From assembly GCA_037447655.1 (NCBI GenBank), contig JBBHKE010001013.1, positions 64,001-128,000 on the forward strand: DNA of 64,000 nt, read 5' to 3'. Each line of letters opens with the position of its first letter. Within the stretch, counting starts at the first letter, position 1. A program made the position numbers and the translations under genes. Shown in pieces: positions 20,694-34,869 of the stretch. This DNA is from Zygnema cylindricum (lineage: Eukaryota; Streptophyta; Zygnematophyceae; Zygnematales; Zygnemataceae). The notes beneath the pieces are model-generated. The model had not been told where the DNA came from and made no database searches. It worked only from the letters and a program-made list of their open reading frames with translations.

Positions 20694-20700
20694 TATATAA
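20694..20700 (+). promoter_or_regulatory. TATA box, gene B
   Basis: TATATAA 62 bases before the gene B ATG, consistent with transcription starting about 30 bases downstream and a short leader. Confidence 0.65.
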
Positions 20701-20761
20701 ATTCGACTTTCCCGGAGTTTCTTTGTCACTCGGCGCGCTTTTGCAGGCCTCGTTTGCTAAA

Positions 20762-23700
20762 ATGACGCCATGGCTGCCATCTATTCTATTGGTAGGGATA
20801 GTTTTTTCTTCCGTACTGCCGGATATAGTACTTGCCCAAAAGATGTATATAGTGCATCTGGAAGGCCATGCAGTCCCTGTGGCTGAGCAAGTGGATCCGA
20901 TTCTGAAGAAGTCGTCGGCGAAAAAGGAAGCGTATCGAGCCGCACTCGTATCGAGGCAGAATCGGATTATGGATCAGCTTGACGTTCCGTAAGTCTATAG
21001 TGCCACGTGGCAATTTGGGAAAATGTTTGTGGGAACCGTCTCGTGCGACTGGCATGACTTGTAAATGAAATGAGTTTGTTGGTACATTTTGATTTTTTTT
21101 TGTCTTTGTTGTTAATCATTTGTTTTGCAACTATTTTAAACGTTTAAGGAAAATTTCCTCTCGAAATTTTATGTGTTTTTATGAGTTCCTCTGGATTATT
21201 GGTCGGGTTTATAATTTATCTTCACTCCTTCAATTTTACAAATTTTATTCTCACAATGTAGGATTCAGAAACAGGTGAATTTCATAAACTAGTCAATGCG
21301 TCTTTTTTACATCAATGCTTAATGCAAACAGGAAAAATTTGAAGAAATTTCCCGATTTAACAAATTTCGCCGGTCCAATATAGTGTGTCTTGTTGTCTAA
21401 TGTCCTAATTTCGTAATTTCTGATGTCCTATTTTTACGTCGTAAGGCCCCACTCATGGTGTCTAATGTCTAATTTCTAACATCTAAGAACTGAATCGCTG
21501 GCACCAAATTTATTATCTGTTTCTTCATGACCCTTAACCAATTTATTTTGTCTAATTTTTCTCTTGATGTCTACTGTATCACTTTTTTTGGTTTAATTCC
21601 CGATGTCCAATGCCCAATGTCTTTTTTGCGCTAAAACATTTTTGTCTAATATTTTTTTTCTAACGACATTTCAATCATAGTGTAAACTCATCCCTATCAA
21701 TTTTTATTATTAAAAAATAGATAGGACGTTTCTCTACATTATCTTATGGTTAAAAACCACATGGACAGAAAATGTCCATAAAACAAATGTCGAAAAACCG
21801 CACACACACACCACCTGTCCACCTGTCCTCTCCCCTCTCTCCCCCTCTCTCCCCCTCTCTCTCCCTCTCTCTCCCTCTCTCCCTCTCTCCCTAATGTCTG
21901 GTGTCCAGTTTTTGGTATCGAATTCCTGACATCCGGTATCCAATTTCTGATTTTACACCAGAGGGCACCATCTTCATATTGGAATTCGTCATACTATTGA
22001 ATCACTATAATTTAGGTAGTTATTTCATGATGACTAAAGTCCTAGAACACTAAGTCTTAAGTGCTCCACTTTAATTAGTGTTCATGTACTTGCTTGTACA
22101 TAATGTATTAAGCGTAGAAAGATTCTCACTGAAAGTTTAGGATCTTTCTAACTAGTTCTACCTCCACTTTTAGATCTACCTAGATTAGTCGTAGTTCCAC
22201 TTATTGGTTGTACCTATATTAGTTGTACCTCCACTTTTGTGTAGTGCGCTTTACACACTTGAGTTCATCTATAAAACTCAAGTGTCTCACTATGATTTTT
22301 CACTTACAAAATTCAATTTACTGAACTTTAGTTCACGACAGTCCTTTTTGTCCTTACTGTCTTTTTCCCTTTTTATGTACTTTGTACACTTTTCTGTCCT
22401 TTTGCTCTTTATCAATCTTTTGTTATGGCCGCTAATTTATTACTTCATATCTGAATCGTTATCCAATGCCTGATCTTGACCTTTTGTGACTGATGTCTCA
22501 CGTCCTTTGATAAATTGCCTCTTACTTCACCCCTCATTATTTGACGATGAATTGAAAGCTGACTGAAATGTTTACGTGTCCACTTTTGAGGCAGGTATAC
22601 GAAAAGAATGTACAATTACGACCACGCAATGAACGGATTCGCAGCCAAACTTACAAACCAGCAAGTCCAGGCACTCAAAGGTGGGAAGACTTAACTTCAA
22701 CCCTTGTTTGGATCCAGACCTCTTTCACTTGCTCACGAAAGTTTATTTTATGCATTTTTTACATCGAAAAAAATTGTACTAGTGAATTGGTTTGTACCCT
22801 CCTTAAATTTCGCAAACAGCTTGATGGAATAAAAATCGCAATAATTCTATTAGGAACTAGGTTTGAATGGCTTCGGTCTACATAAGCTTATATGCTATTT
22901 TATAGTCCGTTTGTTGGTATTTTGAATCATCTGAGTCTTTAATTCTACTCTTTTTCTGACATTTTCGCCGTCTTTTCTCTTTCACCGGAAATGTAGGTCT
23001 TGCAGGTGACATGTTTTGTGATTTAGTCTATGCTATATTTTTAAGGCCTTCCGTGGTTTTTAAGTGTCTTTTTGGCATGTTCCTTTTGCGTGTCTGCAGG
23101 AATGAAGGGAGTGCTTTCTGTGACCGAAGATGGGCGGTCGAGCCCTCTTACTACCTACAGTCCCTCCTTCATGGGACTCGACCTTCCAGCAACAAATAAC
23201 CCCCCTGGACTCTGGAGTACGATTGGGACTGGAACCGGTAAAGTTGTTGGAGTGCTTGATTCAGGTGCGAAACGAGCTTGCGTCTCTCTCTCTCTCTCAC
23301 TTTCCCTTTTCCATGTCTTCCTCTATTCTCTCACTCCAAACAGTTACTCTGTGAATCTAAAACGGCTATAGTACATCTTTAACCTGTTAAGGTTCCCAAT
23401 AACTGCATTTGGGTTATCAGAAACAACAGTGTGGCAAGATTGTGGACGGCATAAATGGCTAGAGCTCTTTTAGATAGTACAAAAATCTTCAATCACATTC
23501 AGAATTACTGCCTAATTTGACTTTTTCTGGACATGGATTTTTCAGGTTACTGGCCTGAAGACCCTAGTTTCAATGATGATGGATATCCCCTGCCTCCAAC
23601 AAGATGGAAGGGAATTTGTCAAGGTGGAGAAAAATTTCCAAATACAACTTGTAACAGGTAAGTCAACTGATGACTAGAAAGACAGTCAAAAGAGAAAATA

Positions 23701-26700
23701 GGAGACTAAACAGGAGAATGGAATGATGATGGTGTTTGAATCAGTTTGCTCTCTTATTGTTAATGCGAGAACATGGATTGTTGACAGAATGTAATGTTTT
23801 TTTTGTGAGAATTTTGTGTGGCTTTTTGTGTGCAGGAAAGTGATTGGGGTAAGGTATTTCACCTCAGGATATCCGGGATCCAGAAATAACGTTTCTCTGT
23901 ATGGAGAATTTAGATCGGCGAGAGACTCTCACGGTCATGGAACACATAAAGCCGGAATTGCAGCGGGAAGTGCAGTGGATGCAATCATTGGAAGTGCAAA
24001 TTTTGGGAAGGCTCGAGGAATGGCTTATATGGCTCACCTTGCTATTTATAAGGTAGATGTTTGTTCTTTTCTTGTTTCAAGTCTCTTTTTTTTGGTCATA
24101 TTGGCATTTGTGATTGTCAAGGCTTTGAAATTTAAACTGTGAACTCTGAACGACCAGTTTCTCGTGAATTTTATAAACTCTTCCTTCAAAACCTCATTGT
24201 CGGAGATCCTGGGGTTTGGTTTATTTTGTTTATTACTTTTTTCTTGTCTCATCCAGCAGATCCTGACTTTCCTGTTTTCGGTCCTTAGAATTTTCAGAAA
24301 TCATCATTCCGGTTTTTTCTTTTCCTCTTCATTTTACTCTTGTTTCCATTGTTCAATTTTTTTCGTTTTCTTTCCTTTGTTTACCTCATTTTTGTGTCAT
24401 TTAATTCATTTCTGTGTATCATCTTCCAGGTCTGTTGGCGTTTTGATGTTGGTACTGGCAGTGACACTGTCACATGCTATGACAGCGACACCATTGCGGG
24501 ATTCAATGCGGCGATTGCAGACGGAGTAGATGTCCTCTCAGTGTCTCTCGGGGGGGGGAGTCCCTCGTCTCCTATCTTCTCGCTCGGTGGTGGAGCACTC
24601 ACTGCGGTTTTGGCGAATATTCCAGTTATAACTGCAGCGGGAAACGGAGCAAAAGGTGGAGGCATCTCAAACCTTGTAAATGCAGCTCCATGGCACTATG
24701 TATTGGGAGCTGCAACTATACCAAACGGAATTAACAAAGTTGGAATACCTTGGCGCGGCGAGTCAAATACTGCTTACAAATATGTGTATTTGGGAACAAA
24801 CGTGACATACAAGGTTAGTTGGACCTGTTTTTATTTTTCATTCTAGCAATGACTTTTACCACGGTATATCTGAAAACTGGAGTAGATGTTGCAGCTTTTA
24901 TGCGATTTGATGTAGTGAAATGGATTCTGTTGAAATAAAAAACTGAATAAATTCATTTGCTGCGTCGTGTGCTTTCTGTTGCTGCTCACCTCATAAAAGT
25001 GTTACTCTGATGTTGTTTTCCGTCAAAGAATTCACGACTGCATTAGAGCCATTAATTCTAATAGGGGTAGGAAGGTGTATTGCAGTTACTTCTATTTCTT
25101 TTTTTGTTTCTTTTCCCTCTATTTCTTCTTTTGTTTTTGCATTCATATGCCTACATATTTGAAGTATCATCGCCATTACTAGAAATCTTAAGAAGACCTC
25201 CTTAAATCTTGCAGGGATATGCGTACTCCAATGGTACTGTGACATCTGGCACCGCTCCCCAGCTGCCTCTTGTTTATGGAAGCAGCGCAGCCCTGCCAGG
25301 GGTAGCTGCAGACAAGGCCAGGTAAAACACTTCCCATGTTTTCAGATCGTTTTTTAGGATTTTGTATAGTATTTGAGGTACTTTGAGCGTTTGAGGCGCA
25401 CAGAGTTTGGGTCGTTCAACATTTTGGATCCTTTGCATGTTTGGGTGTGTGTGTGGGGCACATGGCATATTCCTGGTCTTTTGGGTAAGCTGGCTACTTG
25501 ATAGGTGGGTGCTGTCTCAGTATCTTGAGTACTGTATTGGAGATATCGGGTGTTCTATGAGTAATTGAGTATCTTGGGAAATTGGCTGCAACGCACGTCA
25601 TTGGAATATTTGGGACTGCTAGGGGACTTCGGTTATTGTAGGTGGTTGAGTTTTTGGAGTATTCTGAATACGAAGTTGGGTTTTTAGCTCAGAAAGTTCT
25701 CCATGGCATTTGACTGAAGATGGAATTCCCATCCATGGTTGGCAAATTTCTTTGGAGCTTGTGGATAAAAGCGTGGTCATCTTTAAATTTGCAGCTAAAA
25801 GTCAGCGAAATGCAAAAAAATTAAGGTGAAATGACAACTTAACCTGTAAGTATTTAAGCTGTTATCTTTTTAACGTATTTATATATTTGTTTTTCTTCTG
25901 TTGCAGCCGTTGTGAAACAGGGACATTGGACTCTACCATCGTGACCGGGAAGATTATAATGTGTGACTCGCAGACTGGCCTCACTCTCCGCCAAGGCTAT
26001 GTGGCCATGAAGGCTGGGGCTGCTGGACTCATATTGCGGTATCTAGTCAGACAGATACCATCGATCCAGGAATACCACGTGCTTCCTGCAATTCATGTCG
26101 ATAATGTAATAGGGGTGGCAATTTTAAAGTACATCAACTCTACAGTGTAAGTAAATTTATGCTAAGTTTATCATTTGATTCTAGTTTTATGTCTTTTATA
26201 ACCTTGGGAAGCCATTCCATGGTGCATTATTTTGTACACAAAGGTTGTTTAATGTCCTTCAAACGCATTTTAAAGAAATTCCAGGGAACTCTAGAAAAGT
26301 TGGTTGAATTGTCGTTAATAGTGTGGATGAGGTGGTAAAAGAATTATATTTTTCCATGAAACAGGACCCCGACGGCTTCCATCTCCCAAATGTATGTGAC
26401 AACAGGAAGTCCACCACTCGGAGTGCCATCCATTGCAACCTTTTCATCCAGAGGCCCAAATACCCAAAGTGACACTATGAAGGTTTGTGGAAAAGATTTG
26501 GATTTTTTATGATGGAATGTCCTAGTAAGAACATGTTATTACAGGAAGGGAGGTTAGAATGGGATGTTGTGTCATCATCATTAAATCTGAAGCTTAGGCC
26601 TCTTTTTTTTTAGAAGCACATCGTATTCTCCCCGAATTGCTGAAAATTGATTAGTTTTGCTGCTTTTGGCTTTTTTTGGTGCAGCCGGATGCTGTTGCCC

Positions 26701-29662
26701 CAGGCTATTTCATATTGGCTGCATATCCGCCTTTCAGAGTTGCCACTGAGCTCACGCCAGAAGAGGATCCCCGCATGGCTCAGTGGAATTACACAGCAGG
26801 GACATCGGTGGCAGCCCCACATGGGGCAGGGGTTGCTTTGTTGCTAAAAGCTTTGCGTCCGAGTTGGTCCCCATCAGCGATATACTCAGCAATGACAACC
26901 ACAGGTAAGGGCAAGCTGGTGCAAACGAAGGATTGACTAATATTTATGGTTGGAGCACAATAGTAGCATGAGACTGTTTTTTGACAGAAACAGAAGGTGA
27001 TTGTTGCTCACAGGATTGACTAATATTTATGGGTGAAGACGGCACAATTGTAATGAAATCGTTTTTGACACAAAAGAAGGTGACTGTTACTCACTCCATT
27101 GTAAATCTTCTATCATTTTGCAGCTGTTCCTTTGAACGCTGGAAATCCCAATGACTATGGTGCTGGCTTTATCCAACCGAACGCCGCTGCAAACCCTGGA
27201 CTAGTTTATGATGCTGGACGTTGTGATTTTGCTCTACACATATGTGCTACCGGGTACCCCAACACAACGGCTTATACTTATACGGGCTGCTATTGCCCTC
27301 CACTAGGAAGCTTTAAAGCATTTGACTACAACACGCCAACTCTTATGATGAGTAAAGTTACTACAACAGGGTTCACTACGACTAGACGTGTGACAAATGT
27401 GGGCCCAGCAGTCTCAACTTACACGGTCTCTATAGCGGCACCAAATGGAACCATTGTCACGATCTCTCCTACTGTTTTGGAGTTTACTGCTGTAAATCAG
27501 GTGTTGACGTTTCAAATCACAGTAGTGGGTGTCAACTATACAATCAATAACAAAACAGGTATGTAAGAACCTTGCATGGAGATTGGTTATGCGCAAAACT
27601 GAAATGTCAAGTTTGTCCGTTCTAGCAAAGTAATAGACGTTGCACACTATTCAATAGTAATTCATTAAATTTTGATTTTTTCAATTTGTTGCAAATTATT
27701 ATTTTCTGTTTGAGATGTTGTCGTGTACATCACATAGTTGCTTGATTGAGAAATGCTTCTTGGCATAATAGCACACAAAATGTGAATGATATGCTGATTT
27801 AATAGGTTTAGATATTGCTTCATGATGGGTATTTCAAATCTTCTTAGAAATGGAAACTTCTCTGCATTCATAAATATTTCACCAACAACATCGCTGGACA
27901 AATTTGTGGTTGTTAGCAGACTATTGCGCATACAGAGGATGCTCAATTTTGTGGCTTTATGCTCAATGTGACTAGTTAACGAGTTTCTGAAAACTTTATA
28001 GAGGATTAGATTTATCATTCTTCCCCACTATGGCAGAGTCATTTTGCTAAATGATTTTGAAAAAATGACGTGTTGGTGAGGGAAAGGAAAATCTATCCTA
28101 CAAAACATGTTGATGCTGAAGATTTCTAGCTCCAAAGTATTCTCGACTTATTTGAACGATTCCTTGTCATCTTCTCAGGTGATTACACCTTTGGATCTTG
28201 GAATTGGACATCTAGTGATGGCAAGTATATTGTGAGAAGCCCCATGATGGTAAATGTCCCAATACCACCACCCCCTCCCCCACCAAGTCCTCCTCCAAGA
28301 CCCCCGCCCAGTCCACCACAGCCAAAGTCACTTCCCCCCCCTCCAAAATCCCCACCCCTAGGCACCCCACTTCTAGCCACACCTCCACCTCCTCCCACCC
28401 TCCCAACTTCACCACTCAGTCCACCTCCTTCCCCTCCACCAGGATCTCCAAGTACACCTCCATCCCCTCCACTAGGTCCTCCAAGTCCACCTCCTTCCGC
28501 CCCACTAGCTCCTCCAAGTGCACCCCTTTCTCCAAATCAACCTCCTTCCCCTCCTCCGAGCCCACCAACTCCACCTCCGTCCCCTCCTCCTCCAAGTCCA
28601 CCTCCTTCTCCACCTCCTCCAAGTCCACCTCCTTCCCCTCCTCCACCAAGTCCTCCAAGTCCACCTCCTTTCCCTCCCTTACGTCCTCCACCAAAGTCGC
28701 CTCCTCCTTCCCCTCCCCCACGACCTCCTCCTCGAAGTCCACCTCCACCAAAGTCACCCCCTCCTTCTCCTCCTCCAAGACCTCCACCAAGGTCTCCTCC
28801 ACCAAGTCCACCTCCACGGCCGCCTCCACCAAGTCCGCCTCCACCAAAGTCACCTCCACCTTCTCCTCCTCCCCCCCCACCACCACGTCCGCCACCAAGT
28901 CCTCCACCACCGAGTCCACCTCCTCGTCCTCCTCCTCCAAGTCCACCTCCACCAAAATCACCCCCTCCTTCTCCTCCTCCAAGACCTCCACCAAGGCCTC
29001 CTCCACCAAGTCCACCTCCACAACCTCCTCCACCGAGTCCCCCTCCACCAAAGTCACCTCCACCTTCTCCCCGTCCTCCTCCTTATCCTCCTCCACGTCC
29101 TCATCGTCCTCCACCAAAGTCTCCACCTCCTTCCCCACCTCCAAAGCCTCCACCGCGTCCTCCACCAAGCCCACCACCACCACCAAAGTCCCCCCCACCG
29201 CCAAAATCTCCACCTCCACCACCTCCATGTCCTCCTCCACCAAAGTCACCACCGCCTCCACCTCCTCCCCCACCAAGTCCTCCACCGCCAAGCCCACTAC
29301 CGCCAAGTCCTCCACCTCCAAACCCACCACCAAGCCCACCACCGCCAAGCCCACCACCGCCAAGCCCTCCACCGCCAAGCCCATTACCAAGCCTTCCACT
29401 TTTTTCCCCTCCACCTCCATCCCCTCCACCTCTATCCCCTCCATCTCCTTCCCTTTCTCCACCAAAAAATCAGCCTCCACCTTCACTTTTGCCACCTTCA
29501 CCATTTATGGAGGATCCTCCACCTTTACCTCCTCTAGACAACTCCCCACCTTTCGGAGACAACATGCTTCCTCCAGCAGCGGACACTTCACCACCCCCTC
29601 AAGAGAGTCTCCCTACGAAAAATCTCCACCTTACACATGAGAAACACCATAGAATTATCTAG
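20762..29662 (+). CDS. secreted subtilisin-like protease with SPPP hydroxyproline-rich tail (gene B)
   Basis: Twelve exons: 20762-20988, 22595-22680, 23100-23264, 23546-23657, 23836-24052, 24430-24813, 25215-25321, 25907-26146, 26365-26482, 26685-26904, 27124-27558 and 28179-29662. All introns are GT-AG with agreeing phases, summing to 3,795 bases (1,264 residues). Signal peptide 1-25 (ending DIVLA). I9 propeptide about 26-105 ([12 protein letters not shown]). S8 domain with Asp158 (VLDSG), His231 (GHGTH), Asn341 (AAGNGA) and Ser593 (AGTSVAAPH). PA insert about 400-515. Fn3-like C-terminal region to about 795, with [14 protein letters not shown]. From 798 to the end are proline-rich [13 protein letters not shown] repeats, expected to be hydroxylated and glycosylated. 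By family knowledge this cleaves extracellular or wall proteins; the tail would tether it to the wall. Substrate unknown. The usual GHGTHTAS reads GHGTHKAG here. Confidence 0.92.
28250..29500 (+). repeat. SPPP-coding repeat within gene B exon 12
   Basis: Degenerate tandem codons for [14 protein letters not shown] and RPPP. The long antisense and +1 open frames here are shadows of this repeat. Confidence 0.9.
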
Positions 29663-32140
29663 GGCTATCCTAAGAACGGTCATATGCATGTATTATTCTA
29701 GTTCCTCCAATCCATGAAAGTTTCATTTGCCATTCCTGCTCAATTTAAGTTTCAAGATCTATATATTTCTTTAAATTTGTGGTTGACCTTTAAAACAAAA
29801 TACCATGAATAGTTGATAGTCATTGCAACACCATGATGATTTTACTTTTTTATAACATTAGAGGAACACGATGACTTGTGTAATCTCCTTGCGGTTGGAT
29901 GATCCTTGAAAGAGGTTTATTCATGTTTTTTTCCCCTACAATAATCAACAAAGACCTTTATATAGTTTAGATATTTGTTTTGATCTAGTATTTTTTGCAC
30001 CGTGTCATGTAAGATAAATTTGACAGGTGTGTCAAGTTGAGAATTGTACACTTAAGGTATTGATTTATTTGATAACACATGGAGTTATTTGAATTCTTGT
30101 GATTGATTTTACTTTTCCGGTATTCAAGTAAAAATTAAATTTGCGACTTCAGTATGGATAGAAATGTCACACATTTCGTCATGTTGTAGATGTCAAGGGT
30201 AAGGATGACTATCCATGTTGTATGTCTATTCAATTATGCGTCAACAATTTTTTCCCATCGCAATGTTGGTAAGCTTTAGTGAGCTGAGTATCATTGTTGG
30301 TAGAAGATTTTCAGAGTTAGGGACATTAGTAGAACCGCATCATCAGTAAATAGTAGATGTGTTCAAGTCAGATGTCGCAGGTCTAAGAATGTAATATGCA
30401 TTACAGTAACTCCGAGGTATGACAAGCTTTGCAAACAGGTTGTGAGATTGACGTAAAACAAAAAGGTTTTCAAAATTGAATTAAAATAGGTGTGAAAATA
30501 CACCATGTATCGTTGTTATTGTTAATGGTTTTTTTCCAACTTCAAACATTTTTTCTCTCTACATAGTACCAAATTAAAAATCCGATGGTTGCGATCGAAA
30601 GATAAAAGTTCTCACCTTCAGATTGGTGGCTTCCCACCTAAAATTGAACATGTGTGCATTTAAAAAAGATAATTTAGGTGGCAAAGAAAACATTAACACT
30701 AATATCGATACACGGAGTAGTTATCGGGAAAAACGTGAGAAAGAACTAATTTGACGGTTCCCTAAGTACTAGGAATGAACACCATGAAAAGGAAACACCT
30801 CTTTTTAAAGTATCAGGTTTTTTTTGCGTTTTCCCCCAAAATTCAGTCCCCAGTGAGAAAATCTTTAAACGTACAAAGAAATTGCTTTTCCCCTTCGAAA
30901 TTTGTCTAATTGAGATTATTGTGTTGATGTGATAATTTTGCCAATAGCTTAGTTTAATCAACTGTGTCATGTTAAACAATGAAAACTAATGATAATGTCT
31001 TAATTGAGATCAAAACTAGGACTTATTGCATCAAATTATTTGATTTGTACTACTTTTGGGGAATGCAAGTAGGAATAAACTCATAGTTGAACTAAGCATC
31101 AACATTTTATAGATTTATTAATGTTGTAGATGTCGAGGGTGATGTTCACTATCCCTATGGTATCCCTTATCAATACCATTGATATAAGGTCGTTAAGTCT
31201 TCATTAGAAGTTAATGTGATTGATGGAGAGATCATAATATCTATCAAGAGAAATTATTGTCAATGTTGGCTCATTGACTTTATCCCAAAAAAATATATAA
31301 TAGGCTTCGTTAAGAAAGCATGAGGGTAGACCATTTGACTATGGGTGCAGTTATATCAGACGAAAAGTGAGGTATTTGGTATTTTACAGAATTCTATACT
31401 TCACTGTACCACGCTGTACTGTTTTTTGATATGTTTTTGAAAAACAACACTCCAGAAGATGTGATTATGATTCCCCAAGGATCCGAAATAAAACATTAAC
31501 CGTCCGATTATATTCTGATCTTCGTCTGCGAAGCAATCACTCCATCCGGCTCTGTAATGGGTTACCCACCTCAGAGAGGTGAGTACTACATCATAGAACA
31601 TGTAGAATCGCTACACTTATATGATATAGACTCGTGCGACAACAGATTACCACAAAAACATTCACACGTTGCAAAGGCCATGTGCCTTCTGACAAGGTGG
31701 ATGCGAATCATCCAAAATCCAATAAAAAGTCTTTGCCAGAAGATATTTTGTCACGCTCCTTTTGTCTTCCCTTCAACTTTGTGGTTTCCCGCGCTTCAAG
31801 TTTTTGATTAGAAAAGAAGCCTATAAAAACGATAGAGCGTCAGTGAAAAACTTGGGGTTCCAATGGTACAATGACATACTATGCATATTTCGTACAACTA
31901 CATGGTACGAAAATATAGATTTCACATTGAAATTGATCGGGTTGTAAAATCAATAACGATTGTGATATTTGAACTTCAACTTCCGTGGCAAATCAAGACA
32001 CGGAATTTTACAAACGTTACCCGATGTAACAAGGTACATAGGTCCTATGTACATAAATATTGTTGCCCGTATAACTCCAAAGACCTCAGGATGGAACCCC
32101 ACCCTAAATGGAAAGAAAAGGGAAGAAATAGCTAAAATGA
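29663..32140. other. intergenic, downstream of gene B
   Basis: AT-rich. I see no exon, RNA gene or element end that I can support. Confidence 0.5.
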
Positions 32141-32141
32141 A

Positions 32142-33378
32142 ATGAAAAAACGTACATGTACCCAAACAAACTACGGTACCCCGGTGGCTTTTGCTCTTTT
32201 CACATGTTTTTCCCCCCATCGCCCCTCCTACCTTACCCGCACTTCCTCTCCCACTCTTGCATTTGTCTCCTCCCTTTCAGCCTTTGATGGCCTCCTCATG
32301 GACGTCCTTCACACTTTCTTAGGTCATGGGGCTTTTGATCGTGAGTCGGGGCCTACATCCCGCCTTTATGCCTCTTTTCCTATTGGCGGTTTTGGTTTAC
32401 TATCGAAGGCACGTGTCGTTCCGGATGCCTATTTGGGAAGTTGGTGCCTTTGTGCCTCCACTCTTGTCTGTCGTTTTCTGGTTGGGGACACTCTTGTTCT
32501 TGCTAACGTTCTCTCTCGTGTTTCAGACGGTGTGCTCGCCTTTCAACGGTCCATTTTGGATACGTCACCTTCTTTTCCTTCTGCTGCTGTCGCGGACATG
32601 TCCATTTTTTCAACTCTTCTTACGACATCAGGCGACAGCATGTCCGTTTTTTGAACTCTTTTTACGACATCAGTTGCACGTCGCAAATAATCCATTTCTA
32701 TCAAGTTGTCGCCGCCATTAAAATTAAGCTTCTCAAACCACTTCCATCTGATTCTTTGCGTGCACGCTTTCTCTCTTGTGGTGGACCTGGTTTCAGAGCT
32801 TGGCATTGGCTACACCTATTTTATCCACCCTACGTTTCACGCCCGCTCGATTCAACCCGGCCCTCATATTTCGGTTTGGCCACCTTCATCCACCTTTGCT
32901 TGGCTCTCTAGTCTGCTTGTGTGACCGTGTTATTGAGCGCGACGACATCCATTTGCTTTGTTGCTCCCACGGGGGCGAGTTGACTCATAAGCATGACAAT
33001 ATTTGTAACACCATCGGGACTATCACTTCTGAGAGGGGATTTTTTGTTCGTGGGAAGGTTTCTCATCTTATTCCTTTGCGCTAAATTAATATTGAGTTGC
33101 TCATTGCTGTACATCGCTAATTTGGTGAGGTTGTTTTGGCGAATTCTACCTCGGATATAGTTTTTAGTCAACTGGCTCAGCCCGTTGGAGTGGTCGCTCG
33201 TGACGCGGCTAGGAGGAAAGAGCATTATTATACCCACCATGATGCTATGGATGGCTTTTTTCCGATGTCGGTTAAGATATTTGGTTATTTGGGTGTGGCT
33301 TTGGAAGAGTTTAGCGTTGGGGATGTGGGAGCCCTTGCTTTGATCCTCTCTTTTTTTTATCGTCAATGTTATCTATGA
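32142..33378 (+). pseudogene. decayed C-terminal part of a reverse-transcriptase-type protein
   Basis: Pieces in three frames resemble, in order, the region after the RT domain in non-LTR-like proteins. These are FPIGGFGLLSKARVVPDAYLGSW (32370-32450), LRARFLSCGGPGF (32755-32795), a Cys/His block with HLLCCSHGGELTHKHDNI (32950-33005), and VARDAARRKEHYYTHHDAM...GFFPMSVKIFG (33190-33290). The last resembles the nuclease-like end of such proteins. At least two frameshifts separate the pieces. The assignment rests on motif order and spacing that I recognise, not on a search. Confidence 0.45.
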
Positions 33379-34869
33379 TTTGCAACGAGTGCAAGTTCTA
33401 TCCTCCTTCGATTGTTTATTGTCGTCATGGATCGGCAACGTGTTCTGGAACCCCTTTTGCGTACTCCCTCGATATTTAGGGACTTACGATGTTTTTTTTT
33501 GTATATTTCTAGTTATGTTGGGGTTTAGTTGGGTCATTTTGGTTTTCGCACTCTGGTATTTTCTTAAGTGTTTGTTGATTATTTAGGTGTCTTAGTTTTA
33601 GTTGTCATTTTCTTTGTGTCTTCGTTGCTTTTGCCTTGCTTATCCTTTTTGTTTCCTTCCCTCCACATGTAGTTTTTCAATTTTAGCATTGCTGCCTCTT
33701 TTTGTTCCCATGGAGTCAAATGGTTTACCATAACACTTTTTAATAAAGTCAATATACATTTATAAACAAACCAAAAGAGCAAACAATGAAAAAAAACAAA
33801 CACATAAAAAAGGCGAAAAAATGAAGTATGCAGAAAAGAGCAACAAGCTCAAAATCAACAACGAGGTGGTTGTCCAAAGAACCCCCAAGCGAACCCCCAA
33901 CATAAGGAAAAAACCATGAAAAGTACGTCGAGTCCCGTAAATATTCCAACGTTGGTGGAGCGATTTAAAAGACATGTGGAACACGTTCTATTTATAACTA
34001 CAATAAAAGATCAAAGAAGGATGGAAGCTTACACACGTTGTATAGCCTCAAAAAAACACTCATGATAAATAGTTGTGAGGGGTCAAAAGGGGGAAGGCTC
34101 CTCAAGTCGTCCCACGAAAGAATGTCCACCACAAGTATCAAGGGCCAATAATCTAAATACCACCATTAAAGTAAAATCATCCATATCATTGCGGCATGCA
34201 TAATTGTGTTCCATGTTCTTAATAGCATCACATGCCGCTTTTTCTTTGAGTGCTCATACATCAAAGAAGAGTGTTTAATAGGCCTGCAAATGCGAACACT
34301 ACAGTAGCAATCAGAGTCAATCATCAAATCCACATACATGATTTAGTTTCAAGGGAAATTTTGAGGGAATTAAATGTTGTAAATGTTGGCTAGAATCGAA
34401 TGTCCAAATATTTTTTTATAAGATGGTTGGATGAAGCTTTACTTTGGTTCATTTGGATAATTTAATAGAATGATAAAGAATCCTAAGGTTCTTCACAATC
34501 TCGCTTTCGTAAATCTTTGCAGATCATTTGTAAAACTAGAACATTAACGAGTCTTAGATTGTCACACCATTTTGCAAAGGTCATACTTGGACCGATTGAG
34601 GCTTTTTACCGGTCAAGTCTACACATTTACTTTTTGCAGATAGAACTCTAAACTTACGTGAATCCTAAGTAATTTTGCACATGAGGGGTTTCTGATTGGG
34701 TTGGAGATCGTCTCTTCAATATCATGACCTTTGATATGGGAAATGATCGTAGAGATAGACCTTCATAAGAATTTTCTCTTCTTTGTGAGGTTGAATGCGC
34801 CTAACTAAGAAAACACTTAAAACCTCCATTGTTAATCTCACTTTGTAACAAGGTTACAGAATGGAAGCA
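33379..34869. other. intergenic
   Basis: AT-rich with no supported feature. The stretch ends at the LTR of the next copia element. Confidence 0.5.

Noticed and set aside
28416-29504. 362-codon antisense frame and a 339-codon +1 frame in gene B exon 12
   Set aside because: Shadows of the SPPP codon repeat with no independent start, splice or domain signal.
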